Position numbers and translations under genes: made by a program | Notes under the pieces: model-generated | What the model saw: the letters and a program-made list of their open reading frames with translations, nothing else | The model's database searches: none | Told to the model about the DNA's origin: nothing | In this document: one piece after another, positions 26,163 to 34,695 of the stretch | How the letters are laid out: the number at the start of each line of letters is the position of its first letter | Numbering within the stretch: position 1 is the first letter of the stretch | Source of the DNA: Candidatus Binatia bacterium | GTDB taxonomy: Bacteria; Desulfobacterota; Binatia; UBA12015 | DNA: 64,000 bases | Reading direction: 5' to 3' | Assembly (NCBI GenBank): GCA_036563615.1 | Contig: DATCMB010000004.1 | Span: 343,293 to 407,292 of the forward strand

Positions 26163-27699
26163 CGCGTCGTCCCCGCGCGGCGGCCGCGCGCGCGACCAGG
26201 ATCTCGGCGAGCGCCGGTGCGCTGCCGAAGTGCAGGTGCTGGTAGCCCGCGACGACGTTGCGCCAGGCCATGCCCTCGGCGCCGCTCGGCGCCTCGCCCG
26301 CGGCCGGCTCGGAGAGCAAGCGTACCTCCTCGCCGTCGACCACGGCCGGCTGCGGCCAGTCGACGAGCCGCGAGTGGCGGAACTCCTGGCCGCGCACCGT
26401 CAAGCAACGATCGTCGAGCGTCATGCGGGTCTCGCGGTAGCCGAGCGCGACGAGCCCTGGGCGCATCTCCGCGACGCCCGGAAAGACGCCCACCATCTCC
26501 TCCTCGCTGCCGTCGAGCAGTCGGATCGCGCGCTGCAGGACCATGAAGCCGCCGCACTCGGCGTAGATCATGCCGCCACGCGCGGCAAAGCGCCGGATCT
26601 CGTCGCGCAGGCCGCGCGCCGAGGCCAGCGTGCGCGCGTGCAGCTCGGGATAGCCGCCGCCCAAGTAGAGACCGTCGACGTCGGTCGGCAGGCGCGGCGA
26701 GGCGAGCGGGCTAAACTCGACGAGCTCCGCGCCGGCCGCGCGCAGGAGCTCGAGGTTGTCCTCGTAGTAGAAGCAGAACGCCTCGTCGCGGGCGACGGCG
26801 ATGCGGCAGCGCGGCGGCGCAGACGCCCGCGAGGATGCGGACGTCCCCGCCGGTGGTGCGCCCTCGGACGGCGCCGGCGTCTCCGTTGCCGACGCTTCCG
26901 ACGCAGGCGTGCGCGCGGACCACGCCGCCGCGTCCGCGCCGTCCGCACGCGCCACGCGTGTCCCCGCGCCGCGCTCGCGCACCAGCCGCAGCAGCGCGTC
27001 GACGTCGAGGTGCTCGCGCACCGCGCGCCCGAACGCCTCGTAGTCGCGCGGCCCGCTCGCCTCGCCCGCAAGGTGCAGCCCGAGGTGACGCTCGGGAATG
27101 TCGAGCGCCGGATTCGCCGGCAGCCCGCCGAGGACGACGACGCCCTCCGCCGCGCACGCGTCGCGGAGCATCGCCAGGTGTGCGTCGCCGCCGATCCGGT
27201 CGAAGACCACGGCCGCCACGTCGACGCTCTCGGAGAACGTCCGGAAGCCGCGCACCAGCGCCGCGACGCTGCGCGCCGCGGCGCTCGCGTCGACCACCAG
27301 CAGCACCGGCCAGCCGAGCAGCGACGCGATCTCCGCCGTGCTGCCGTGATCGCTCGCGCCGTCGACGCCGTCGAACAGCCCCATCATGCCCTCGACGACA
27401 GCGAAGTCCGCGTCGCGCGTCGTCTCGGCGACGAGCCGCGTCACGTATTGCGGCGAGGTGAGCCAGACGTCGAGGTTGCGCGCGCGACGTCCGGCGGCGC
27501 GCGTCAGGTGGCTCGGGTCGATGAAGTCCGGGCCGACCTTGAACGGCTGCACGCGCAGGCCGCGCGCGCGCAGCGCCGCGATCAGGCCGAGCGTGACCGT
27601 GGTCTTGCCGACGCCGCTCTGCGGCGCGGCGACGACGACGCCGGATGCGACCGTTTCACCCATGCTTGACGTTGCAGAATCGTCCGACGTGCGCCCCAT
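26152..27699 (-). CDS. cobB: Cobyrinate a,c-diamide synthase
   Basis: A 515-residue CbiA/CobB enzyme that amidates the a and c side chains of the corrin ring using ATP and glutamine. The N-terminal dethiobiotin-synthetase-like domain has APQSGVGKTTVTLGL and KVGPDFIDPSHL; the C-terminal class I glutamine amidotransferase domain has YLGGGYPELHA and AECGGFMVL with the nucleophile Cys. A 45-residue Ala/Ser/Thr/Pro linker (about residues 275-315) joins them. The ATG at 27699 lies two bases after the btuB stop with TGAGG next to it; the ATG at 27663 is an alternative. It is the only ring-modifying biosynthetic enzyme in this salvage-type locus. Confidence 0.93.
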   Translation of the reverse strand: MGRTSDDSATSSMGETVASGVVVAAPQSGVGKTTVTLGLIAALRARGLRVQPFKVGPDFIDPSHLTRAAGRRARNLDVWLTSPQYVTRLVAETTRDADFAVVEGMMGLFDGVDGASDHGSTAEIASLLGWPVLLVVDASAAARSVAALVRGFRTFSESVDVAAVVFDRIGGDAHLAMLRDACAAEGVVVLGGLPANPALDIPERHLGLHLAGEASGPRDYEAFGRAVREHLDVDALLRLVRERGAGTRVARADGADAAAWSARTPASEASATETPAPSEGAPPAGTSASSRASAPPRCRIAVARDEAFCFYYEDNLELLRAAGAELVEFSPLASPRLPTDVDGLYLGGGYPELHARTLASARGLRDEIRRFAARGGMIYAECGGFMVLQRAIRLLDGSEEEMVGVFPGVAEMRPGLVALGYRETRMTLDDRCLTVRGQEFRHSRLVDWPQPAVVDGEEVRLLSEPAAGEAPSGAEGMAWRNVVAGYQHLHFGSAPALAEILVARAAAARGRRDAG

Positions 27700-27701
27700 C
27701 C

Positions 27702-29825
27702 TCAGAACGCCGCGCGTATGCCGGCGAGCGCGTTGATCGGCAGCGACGGGAAGCCCAGCACCTCCTCGTACTTGCGGTCGAAGAGGTTCGACACCTGCCC
27801 CCAGAGCGAGAACGTCACGTCGCGCAGGCGCCACGGCAGCAGGTACGCGGTGGCGAGGTCGACGCGCGTGTAGGCGGGGTTGGTCACGACGTCGCCAGTG
27901 ACGGGATCGAAGTCCGGACGGTCGCCGACGTAAAAGACGTCGACCCGCACCTGGAACGCGTCGTCGTCCGCGAAGACGCGCGGCGTGTTGTAGCGCACGA
28001 AGGCGCTCATCTGGTTGTTCGGACGTCGCGTGACGCTGCCGGCGCCGCCCGCCGAGCTCAGGCCCAGGTAGGTGTACGCGCCGCCGAACGCGAAGCCGTA
28101 GCCGAGGTCGGCCTGGAGGATCGCCTCGACGCCCTGCGCATCGACGCGCCCGAGGTTCACCGGCGCGAACTCGAAGGTCTCGGGGTCGACGAGCACGGTC
28201 ACGATGTCGTCGGTGACGCGGCGGTCGAAGTACGTGCTCGACAGCAGGACGCGGCCGTCGAACCACTGCAGATCGATGCCGACGTTCCACTCGGCGCTGC
28301 GCTCCGGATCGAGGTCCGGATTGCCGAAGCCCGGGAAGAACAGCTCGTTGAACGTCGGCGCGCGGAAGCCCTCGGCGTAGCTCGCGCGCAGACGCACGTC
28401 CGTCAAGTATGGCGGCCACGGCTCGAACGGCAGCCGCATCGCGATCGCGCCGGTCGGGCTCACGACGTCGCCGAACTGTTGGTCGTGGTCGTAGCGCACG
28501 CTGCCGAGCACGATCAGCCGATCGTCGAACAGCCGGATCTGCTCCTGACCGTAGACGCCGTAGTCGTTGCGCGAGACGTCGAAGGTCGTCTCGGGCGGAT
28601 CGGAGAAGCTCGAGAACGAGCGCACGTGGGCGCTCTTGCGCGTGTACTGGAAGCCGAGCGTCGAGATCGACCAGCGCCACGCATAGTTCGCCTGCGCGTC
28701 GCCCTGAACGAGCTCGGACGGGATGGTCGAGCGCGTGTCGGCGCTGTTGCCCGGGTCGGGCGGGTCGTCGAAGCGCTGGTCGTCGCGCACGTAGGCGCCC
28801 GACAGACGATACGTCAGACCGTCGATCGGCGCGTCCTCCCAGCCGAGCTTCGCGAAGTAGAAGTCGTCGCGCAGGCGCGCGTTCGGATCGAGCACGCCGA
28901 GGAAGTTGCTCGCGTTCTGCAGACCGACGTCGCTGCCGACGTAGTGCAGGATCGCGTACAGCGCGGACGTGTCGGTCGGCGTCCAGTCGGCGCGCAGCGA
29001 GAAGGTCGTCGCCTCGTAGTCGTCGTTGTTGTCCTTCGCGGTGCCGCTCTCGTCGATCGGCACCGGCTCGCCGAAGCCGCCGGTGTAGATGTGCGTCGCC
29101 GAGCCCGCGATCCGGAAGAGGTCGGTCGCCGCGGAGAAGGTTCCGGTCTCGCGATCGGTCGAGCCGTTGCCGCCGGCGAGCGAGATCGCGCCCGACGCCG
29201 GCGTGTGGCCGCGTCGCGTGATCATGTTGATGACGCCGCCGACCGCCTCCGAGCCATACAGGCTGCCGCCGCCGCCGCGCAGCACCTCGACCCGATCGAA
29301 GCCCTCCGGCGTCAAGTTGGCGAAGTCGAACGCGCCGAGCGTGACGCTGTTCACCTGCACGCCGTCGATCAGCACCAGCACCTCGTCGGACTCGCTGCCG
29401 CGGATCGAGACCGAGGTGTTCGTCCCGCGCCCGCCGGACTGCAGCACCTCGACGCCGGCCACCGCGCGCAGCAGGTCACCGACCGTCTCGACCTTGCTCT
29501 CCTCGATGTCCTCGCGCGTGATCACGGTGACCGTCTGCGGCACGTCCGACAAGGGCTCGTCGGTGCGCGTCGCGGTGACCACCACGGGATCGAGGCGCGC
29601 GGTCCACGGACGGCTGCCGTCGGCCTGCGCGAGGAGCATCGGCACGTCACCCGACGCAGCCGTTTCGCCCAGCGCCGACGCATCACCCGACGAGGCCGCC
29701 TCGTCCTCCGCCGCGCGTGCCGCCGGCGCCGCCGCGCCGAGCACGGCGACGAGCAGCAGCGCGCTCAGCGCGACGCGCGGACGCGTCGCCGCCGAGCGTC
29801 TCCCGACCAGAATCGACACCTGCAC
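27702..29825 (-). CDS. btuB: TonB-dependent vitamin B12 outer membrane receptor
   Basis: A 707-residue TonB-dependent receptor. After a signal peptide (core VALSALLLVAVLGAAAP, cleavage near ARA) it has the TonB box DPVVVTATR, a plug domain (SVSIRGSESDEVLVLIDGVQVN, GGGGSLYGSEAVGGVINM) and a 22-strand barrel ending in AGIRAAF. The GTG at 29825 is chosen because GGAGGAGGAG lies seven bases upstream; frames open further upstream lack such a site. The cobalamin riboswitch 265 bases upstream and the adjacent btuFCD genes identify the ligand as a corrinoid. It imports B12 across the outer membrane using proton-motive force through TonB. Confidence 0.93.
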   Translation of the reverse strand: MQVSILVGRRSAATRPRVALSALLLVAVLGAAAPAARAAEDEAASSGDASALGETAASGDVPMLLAQADGSRPWTARLDPVVVTATRTDEPLSDVPQTVTVITREDIEESKVETVGDLLRAVAGVEVLQSGGRGTNTSVSIRGSESDEVLVLIDGVQVNSVTLGAFDFANLTPEGFDRVEVLRGGGGSLYGSEAVGGVINMITRRGHTPASGAISLAGGNGSTDRETGTFSAATDLFRIAGSATHIYTGGFGEPVPIDESGTAKDNNDDYEATTFSLRADWTPTDTSALYAILHYVGSDVGLQNASNFLGVLDPNARLRDDFYFAKLGWEDAPIDGLTYRLSGAYVRDDQRFDDPPDPGNSADTRSTIPSELVQGDAQANYAWRWSISTLGFQYTRKSAHVRSFSSFSDPPETTFDVSRNDYGVYGQEQIRLFDDRLIVLGSVRYDHDQQFGDVVSPTGAIAMRLPFEPWPPYLTDVRLRASYAEGFRAPTFNELFFPGFGNPDLDPERSAEWNVGIDLQWFDGRVLLSSTYFDRRVTDDIVTVLVDPETFEFAPVNLGRVDAQGVEAILQADLGYGFAFGGAYTYLGLSSAGGAGSVTRRPNNQMSAFVRYNTPRVFADDDAFQVRVDVFYVGDRPDFDPVTGDVVTNPAYTRVDLATAYLLPWRLRDVTFSLWGQVSNLFDRKYEEVLGFPSLPINALAGIRAAF

Positions 29826-30089
29826 TTGCCATCTCCTCCTCCGCGGTCGCGTCGACCTCGCGCGAAGCGCGCCGCGAAGCTCCGAGAGCCGGGTGCGACC
29901 CCGATCGGCGGAGCGGCCAGCCAAGCCGGCGGCACGTGAAGCCGCCGCCGAGCGAAAGAGACACGACGGCCGCAAGACGTGCGCGCCAGGCGTGCGGCGT
30001 CCGCCGCAGCCGCGCTGCGCTTCTCCGGTGTCGGTTTCCTGGTCGGCATGCGCCCCTCCACCTCCGAAAGGGTCCGCACGGAAATCCGA
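29826..30089 (-). other. Long leader between riboswitch and btuB
   Basis: A 264-base stretch between the aptamer and the btuB start. It is Arg/Ala-coding in all frames and includes a small open frame from an ATG at 30049 (MPTRKPTPEK) with a GGAGG about 14 bases upstream, not clearly a gene. No T-run terminator is seen, so control is more likely by access to the GGAGGAGGAG site at 29832-29841 or by Rho. Apart from this nothing is recognised. Confidence 0.5.
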
Positions 30090-30261
30090 TCAGGCAGGTC
30101 TCCTGGCTCGGGGATCGTCCTCGTCGCCACGCCTTCCCACCGTCCCGCCCGCTTGCACGGACGTTCTCGGCAGTGGCCTCGTGTGGCGCGAGTCCTCCCT
30201 CACAGTTGCGGGGCAGCGGGGGATTCTCACCCCCTTCCCTTTTCACCCGTTCGGGACCTGA
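30090..30261 (-). ncRNA. Cobalamin (AdoCbl) riboswitch
   Basis: The minus strand carries the class I cobalamin aptamer signatures: AAAAGGGAAG, GGTGAGAATCCCCC, GCTGCCCCGCAACTGT and the B12 box AGCCAGGAGACCTGCCT (30108-30092). Terminal arms TCAGG (30261-30257) and CCTGA (30094-30090) pair as P1. It lies between the cobS stop and btuB, and so controls btuB-cobB-btuFCD: corrinoid binding should lower expression of the uptake genes. The upstream cob genes are not behind it. Confidence 0.95.
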
Positions 30262-30304
30262 CCGGCGCGAACGCGGCTCTCTTACTGTCCGGCTGCGTGC
30301 GGTG

Positions 30305-31045
30305 TCAAGGTGCGCGCAGCGTCAAAACCAGGAAGAGCGCTTCGGCGAGCTCGATCGACGCGCCGTACACGTCGCCGGTGAGGCCGCCGAAGCGCCGCGC
30401 CGCGAGACGCGCGAAGAGCAGCGCCAGCAGCACCGTCGCGACGCCGGCGAGCACTCCGCGAAAGCCGAGGAAGAGCAGCGCCGCAGCCGCGGTCGCGAGC
30501 GCGAGCGCGACGTCCGAGGTCTTCGCGTGCGCGCGAAACGCGCTGCCGAGCCCGCTCGGCCGCGCGTAGGAAAACGACACCAGCTCGAGCGGCACGACGG
30601 CGCGCGCGAGGGCGGGAAAGACGACGAGCGGCGCGAGGCCGCCGCTCGCGACGTGCGCCTCGAGCGCCGCAACCTTCGCGAGCACGAGCAGCAGCAGCGC
30701 GCTCGCGCCGTGCGCGCCGATCCGGCTGTCGCGCAGCACCGCGAGGCGGCGCTCCGCGTCGCCCGAGGCGCCGAGCGCATCGAAGGTGTCGGCGAGACCG
30801 TCGAGGTGCAGCCCGCCCGTGAGCGCCGCGATCAGCGCGACCAGCAGCACCGCGAGCACGGACGCCGGCAGACGATCCGCGAGCAGCCACGCAACGCCCG
30901 CGACGATCGTCCCGAGGACCACTCCGACCAGCGGAAAGAACGCGACCGCGCGGCCGACGTCGACCTCGTCGCCCGCGATCCGCGCGAGCGGCAGGCGGGT
31001 GAGGAAGCTCAGCGCGAGCGCGAGCCGACGCACGAACGTGCTCAT
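30305..31045 (-). CDS. cobS: Adenosylcobinamide-GDP ribazoletransferase (cobalamin synthase)
   Basis: A 246-residue integral membrane protein that joins adenosylcobinamide-GDP to alpha-ribazole (or its phosphate), the final assembly of the lower ligand. Motifs: FLTRLP near the start, the acidic metal-binding GGLHLDGLADTFDALG and RDSRIGAHG, and GGLTGDVYGA. Its ATG overlaps the cobD stop (ATGA). It is the last gene before the riboswitch. Confidence 0.96.
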   Translation of the reverse strand: MSTFVRRLALALSFLTRLPLARIAGDEVDVGRAVAFFPLVGVVLGTIVAGVAWLLADRLPASVLAVLLVALIAALTGGLHLDGLADTFDALGASGDAERRLAVLRDSRIGAHGASALLLLVLAKVAALEAHVASGGLAPLVVFPALARAVVPLELVSFSYARPSGLGSAFRAHAKTSDVALALATAAAALLFLGFRGVLAGVATVLLALLFARLAARRFGGLTGDVYGASIELAEALFLVLTLRAP

Positions 31046-32169
31046 CTGCGCTCACTCGCCCCGCGCGTCGCTTCCTCCGCGAGCGCGGCGAAGCCGTCGA
31101 CGATGCGACGCGCGTCCTCCCCGCCGCGCGCCGCGACGCGCACGAAGGACGGCAAGCCGAACGACGCGCAGTCGCGCACCAGAACGCCGTGCTCCGCGGC
31201 GAGACGCGCCCGGAAGCGCGCCGCACATCCGACCTCGATCAGGAAGTACGGCGTCGTCGAGGGAATCGTGCGGTAGCCGTGCGCGGCAATCGCCTGCGCG
31301 AGCGCGGCGCGCTCGGCGAGCAGACGCTCGCGGCAGGCCGCGACGAATGCGCCCTCGCCCGCCACCGCGATCGCGGCCGCCTGCGCCGCGCTGCCGACCG
31401 TCCACGCCGCGCGCGACGCCTCGATGCGCTCGGCGAGCGGCGGCTCCGCGACCACGTAGCCGAGGCGCACGCCGGGGATCGCGTGCTCCTTCGTCAAGCT
31501 ACGAACGCAGACGACGTTCGGCGGCAGCGGCGCGGTCAGCTCGAGATGACGCTCGCTCAGCGCGAGGAACGACTGGTCGACGATCAGCACGAGGTCCGCG
31601 AGCGCGACCGCGAGCCGCTCGAGCTCGGCAACCGGCGTCGCGGCCCCGCTCGGGCTCGCCGGCGCGCACACGGCGACCGCCACGGCGCCGGCGTCGCGCG
31701 CGTTGCGGACGACCGCGTCGACGTCGAGCGCGAAGCCGTCCTCCGCCCGCGCACGCCAGGCGACGACGCGCGCGCCAAGAGTCTCGGCCGCGACGCGCAG
31801 CTCCGAGAACGATGGCTCGCACACGAGCACCGTCTCGCCGGGTGCGAGCAGCAGGCGCGCGAGCGTCCACAGCAGATCGGTCGCGCCGTTGCCGAGCACG
31901 ATGCGCTCGAGCGAGATCGCGAGGCTCGCGGCGAGCGCCGCTCGCGCCGGCGCCGCGGTCGGCTCCGGGTAACGATCGATCGCCGCTTCGCGCACCGCGC
32001 GCGCGACCGCCTCGCTCGGTCCGTAGGGATTGACGCTCGTGCTGACGTCGAGCAGCGCATCCGGATCGACGCCGAGCGCGCGCAGCTCGTCCTCGACGAC
32101 GCCGCCGTGCACGCGGCGCGCCGGCGGACGCCGCAGGATCTCAGCCCGCGACGGCACGACGAATCCCAA
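31042..32169 (-). CDS. cobD: Threonine-phosphate decarboxylase-like aminotransferase
   Basis: A 375-residue fold-type I PLP enzyme, close to CobD, which makes (R)-1-amino-2-propanol phosphate for the nucleotide loop. The opening HGG, STSVNPYGPSEAV, the PLP aspartate in LIVDQSF and the Schiff-base lysine in SLTKEHAIPGVRLGY match the family. The usual NPNNPTG loop, whose Asn touches the PLP ring, reads APASPSG here, a notable change. The ATG overlaps the end of cbiB by 29 bases. A histidinol-phosphate aminotransferase role is possible but the cob context favours CobD. Confidence 0.88.
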   Translation of the reverse strand: MGFVVPSRAEILRRPPARRVHGGVVEDELRALGVDPDALLDVSTSVNPYGPSEAVARAVREAAIDRYPEPTAAPARAALAASLAISLERIVLGNGATDLLWTLARLLLAPGETVLVCEPSFSELRVAAETLGARVVAWRARAEDGFALDVDAVVRNARDAGAVAVAVCAPASPSGAATPVAELERLAVALADLVLIVDQSFLALSERHLELTAPLPPNVVCVRSLTKEHAIPGVRLGYVVAEPPLAERIEASRAAWTVGSAAQAAAIAVAGEGAFVAACRERLLAERAALAQAIAAHGYRTIPSTTPYFLIEVGCAARFRARLAAEHGVLVRDCASFGLPSFVRVAARGGEDARRIVDGFAALAEEATRGASERR

Positions 32170-33085
32170 GCCCCGCGAAGGCGAGCAGCGCGGCGAGCAC
32201 CGAAGCCACGAGCGTCAAGCGCCACGCGGCGTCGATCGTCTCCGCGCGCAGCGGCGCACGCGCGTCGCCGAGCCGGTAGTGTCCGACCTTCTCGAGCGCG
32301 ACGCCGAGCGCGCCCGCCATCGCGGACATCGGCCAGCCCGCGTTCGGGCTCTCCGTGCCGCGCGCGTCGCGCAGCGCGATGCGCGCGGCGGCGCGCGCGT
32401 CGCGCCGCGTGAGCCACGCGGCTGCTACGAGCAGCGCCGCGGTGAGGCGCGCGGGGATCAGGTTCAGCAGGTCGTCGAAGCGCGCCGACGCCTTGCCGAG
32501 GTGCTCGTAGCGGCCGTGGTAGCCGACCATCGCGTCGAGCGTGTTGACCGCGCGGTAGAACACCGCGCCCGGCAGACCGAGCACCGCGTACGCGAGGAGC
32601 GGCGCGACGAAGCTGTCCGACGCGTTCTCGGCGACCGACTCGACGGCCGCGGCGGCGACGAGGGGTTCGTCGAGCGCGTTCGCGTCGCGCGAGCAGAGGT
32701 TCATCAAGTCACGGCGCGCCGCATCCAGATCGCCGCTCGCGAGGTCGCGACGCACCGTCTGCGCCGCGTCGCCGAGCGCGCGCAGGGCGAACGTGCTCTT
32801 GAGCAGCCAGGCCTCGACGACCAGCCGCACGAGCGGCGCGCCCGCGAGCGCGCCGAGCAGCAGCGCCGCGCCGAGCGTGAACGCACCCGGCACCAGCGCC
32901 GCCAGCGCGGCGCCGTAGGCGAGCTCGAGCCCCGACCGACCCGACGGCGCGAGACGCTCGGCCGCCGCCACCGCGCGCCCCATCCAGACCACCGGGTGCA
33001 GACGCGCCGGCGGCTCGCCGAGCGCCGCGTCCCAGACCAGGGCGAGGGCGAGCGCTGCGCCCGAGGGCACGGCGTCGAGCGGCAT
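32141..33085 (-). CDS. cbiB: Adenosylcobinamide-phosphate synthase (CbiB/CobD)
   Basis: A 314-residue membrane enzyme that attaches aminopropanol (phosphate) to adenosylcobyric acid. Family motifs include the start (LALVWDAALGEPPARLHPVVWMGR), SRDANALDEPLVAAAAVESVAENASDSFVAPL, the RAVNTLDAMVGYH segment and GTESPNAGWPMSAMAGAL. Spacing to cobT upstream is three bases. It acts right after CbiZ or CobQ products enter the pathway. Confidence 0.95.
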   Translation of the reverse strand: MPLDAVPSGAALALALVWDAALGEPPARLHPVVWMGRAVAAAERLAPSGRSGLELAYGAALAALVPGAFTLGAALLLGALAGAPLVRLVVEAWLLKSTFALRALGDAAQTVRRDLASGDLDAARRDLMNLCSRDANALDEPLVAAAAVESVAENASDSFVAPLLAYAVLGLPGAVFYRAVNTLDAMVGYHGRYEHLGKASARFDDLLNLIPARLTAALLVAAAWLTRRDARAAARIALRDARGTESPNAGWPMSAMAGALGVALEKVGHYRLGDARAPLRAETIDAAWRLTLVASVLAALLAFAGLGIRRAVAG

Positions 33086-33088
33086 CCT

Positions 33089-34150
33089 TTATACTCCCGC
33101 GTCCGACACGCCGGCGGCGGAGAAGCTCGCCATCTCGTGCAGCACGCGCAGCGCGGCGTCGACCAGGCTCATCGCCAGCGCCGCCCCGGTGCCCTCGCCG
33201 AGGCGCAGGCCGAGATCGAGGAGCGGCGCGAGGCCGAGCGCGTCGAGGAGCGGCCCGTGCCCGGGCTCGACCGAGCGATGCGACGCGATCAAGTAGTCGC
33301 GCGCACCCGGCGCGAGACGCGTCGCGACCAGCGCCCCCGCGCTCGAGATCAGGCCGTCGATCACGACCGGAACGCGCTCGGCCGCCGCGCCGACGACGAC
33401 GCCCGCGAGCCCGGCGATCTCGAAGCCGCCGAGCTTGGCGAGGACGTCGAGCGGATCCGCCGGATCCGGACGATTGCCGTCGATGGCGCGGCGCACGACC
33501 TCGACCTTGCGCCGCCAGCCGGCGTCGTCGACGCCGGTGCCGCGCCCGGTGACGCTCTCGACCGGCGCGCCGGTCAGCACCGCGGCGAGCGCGGCCGCCG
33601 AGGTGCTGTTCGCGATGCCCATCTCGCCGATGCCGAGCAGCGTCACGCCGTCGCGCGCGAGCTCCTGCGCGAGCGCGACGCCGACGTCGAGCGCGGCGCG
33701 CGCCTGCTCGACGGACATCGCCGGGCCCGAGGCGAAGCTCGCAGTGCCGGGAGCGATCCTGTGCATGCGCACCCCGGGCAGCGGCTCGGGCTCGCCCGCG
33801 ACGCCCATGTCGACCACGACGACGCGCGCGTCCGCTTGCCGCGCGAGCACGTTGATCGCCGCCCCGCCCTGCGCGAAGTTGCGCAGCATCTGCCGCGTCA
33901 CCTCCTGCGGGTAGGCGCTCACGCCTTCCGCGGCGACGCCGTGATCGGCGGCCATCACCACGATCGCCTTCGCCGCGGGCGGCGGCGCGTCGGTGGCGCG
34001 CATCGCGGCGTAGCGGCGCGCGAGCTCCTCGAGACGTCCGAGGCTGCCGCGCGGCTTGGTCTTGTCGTCGAGCGCGCGCTGCACGCGCGCGGCGACGGCG
34101 TCGTCGGGTGGACGGATGCGGTCGCGGGCAGCGTCGAGCAGCGTCGTCAC
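33089..34150 (-). CDS. cobT: Nicotinate-nucleotide-dimethylbenzimidazole phosphoribosyltransferase
   Basis: A 353-residue CobT enzyme that makes alpha-ribazole phosphate from a lower-ligand base and nicotinate mononucleotide. It has KTKPRGSLGRLEELA, ADHGVAAEGVSAYP, LLGIGEMGIANSTSAAA, GRGTGVDDAGW and the catalytic glutamate in RLGEGTGAALAM. The GTG start at 34150 overlaps the cobU stop (GTGA). The base is unknown; no bluB or bza genes are present in the window. Confidence 0.96.
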   Translation of the reverse strand: MTTLLDAARDRIRPPDDAVAARVQRALDDKTKPRGSLGRLEELARRYAAMRATDAPPPAAKAIVVMAADHGVAAEGVSAYPQEVTRQMLRNFAQGGAAINVLARQADARVVVVDMGVAGEPEPLPGVRMHRIAPGTASFASGPAMSVEQARAALDVGVALAQELARDGVTLLGIGEMGIANSTSAAALAAVLTGAPVESVTGRGTGVDDAGWRRKVEVVRRAIDGNRPDPADPLDVLAKLGGFEIAGLAGVVVGAAAERVPVVIDGLISSAGALVATRLAPGARDYLIASHRSVEPGHGPLLDALGLAPLLDLGLRLGEGTGAALAMSLVDAALRVLHEMASFSAAGVSDAGV

Positions 34151-34695
34151 GGCGTCCGTACCTCGATCGGCGTCGGGCGCAGGCGCAGGAGGACGCCGAG
34201 CGCCGCGAAGTGGATCTCGTCGGCGTCGCGCGCAAGGCGCTGGTGCGCCCGTCCGGTGACGTCACGGAAGGCGCGCGCGAGCTCGTTCTCCGGCACGATC
34301 CCCATCCCCACCTCGTTCGTGACCACGACGCTCGCGAACGACGCGCTCGCGAGCGTCGCCGCGAGCTCGTCGACCCGCGCGGCGATCGCATCTTCGGAAT
34401 CGCCGCGCAGCAGCAGATTCGCGAGCCACAGCGTCAAGCAATCGATCAGGACGACGTCCGCGGAGTCCTCGAGCCCACGCAGCGTGGCGGCGAGCTCGAG
34501 CGGCTCCTCGACGGTGCGGAAGTCGTCGCCGCGCTCGGCGCGGTGCGCGGCGACGCGCTCGCGCATCTCGGCGTCGAGCGCCTGCGCGGTCGCGACGAAC
34601 ACCCGACGCGCACCGAGCTCTCTCGCGCGGACGAGCGCGAACGCGCTCTTGCCGGAGCGGGCGCCGCCGCCGATCAGGACGAGGTGACCGCGCAT
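34147..34695 (-). CDS. cobU: Adenosylcobinamide kinase / guanylyltransferase
   Basis: A 182-residue bifunctional enzyme that phosphorylates and guanylylates adenosylcobinamide. The P-loop is GGGARSGKSAFA, followed by ATAQALDAEMRERVAAHRAERG (with the guanylyl-accepting His), CLTLWLANLLL and VTNEVGMGIVPENELARAFRD. The ATG at 34695 shares its T with the cbiZ stop (TGATG-type overlap). Confidence 0.96.
   Translation of the reverse strand: MRGHLVLIGGGARSGKSAFALVRARELGARRVFVATAQALDAEMRERVAAHRAERGDDFRTVEEPLELAATLRGLEDSADVVLIDCLTLWLANLLLRGDSEDAIAARVDELAATLASASFASVVVTNEVGMGIVPENELARAFRDVTGRAHQRLARDADEIHFAALGVLLRLRPTPIEVRTP

Noticed and set aside
30047..30049. Start of a leader peptide gene before btuB
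   Set aside because: The frame is short of evidence: the ribosome binding site is too far away and the peptide (MPTRKPTPEK and onward) has no tell-tale codons. It is kept only as a remark.
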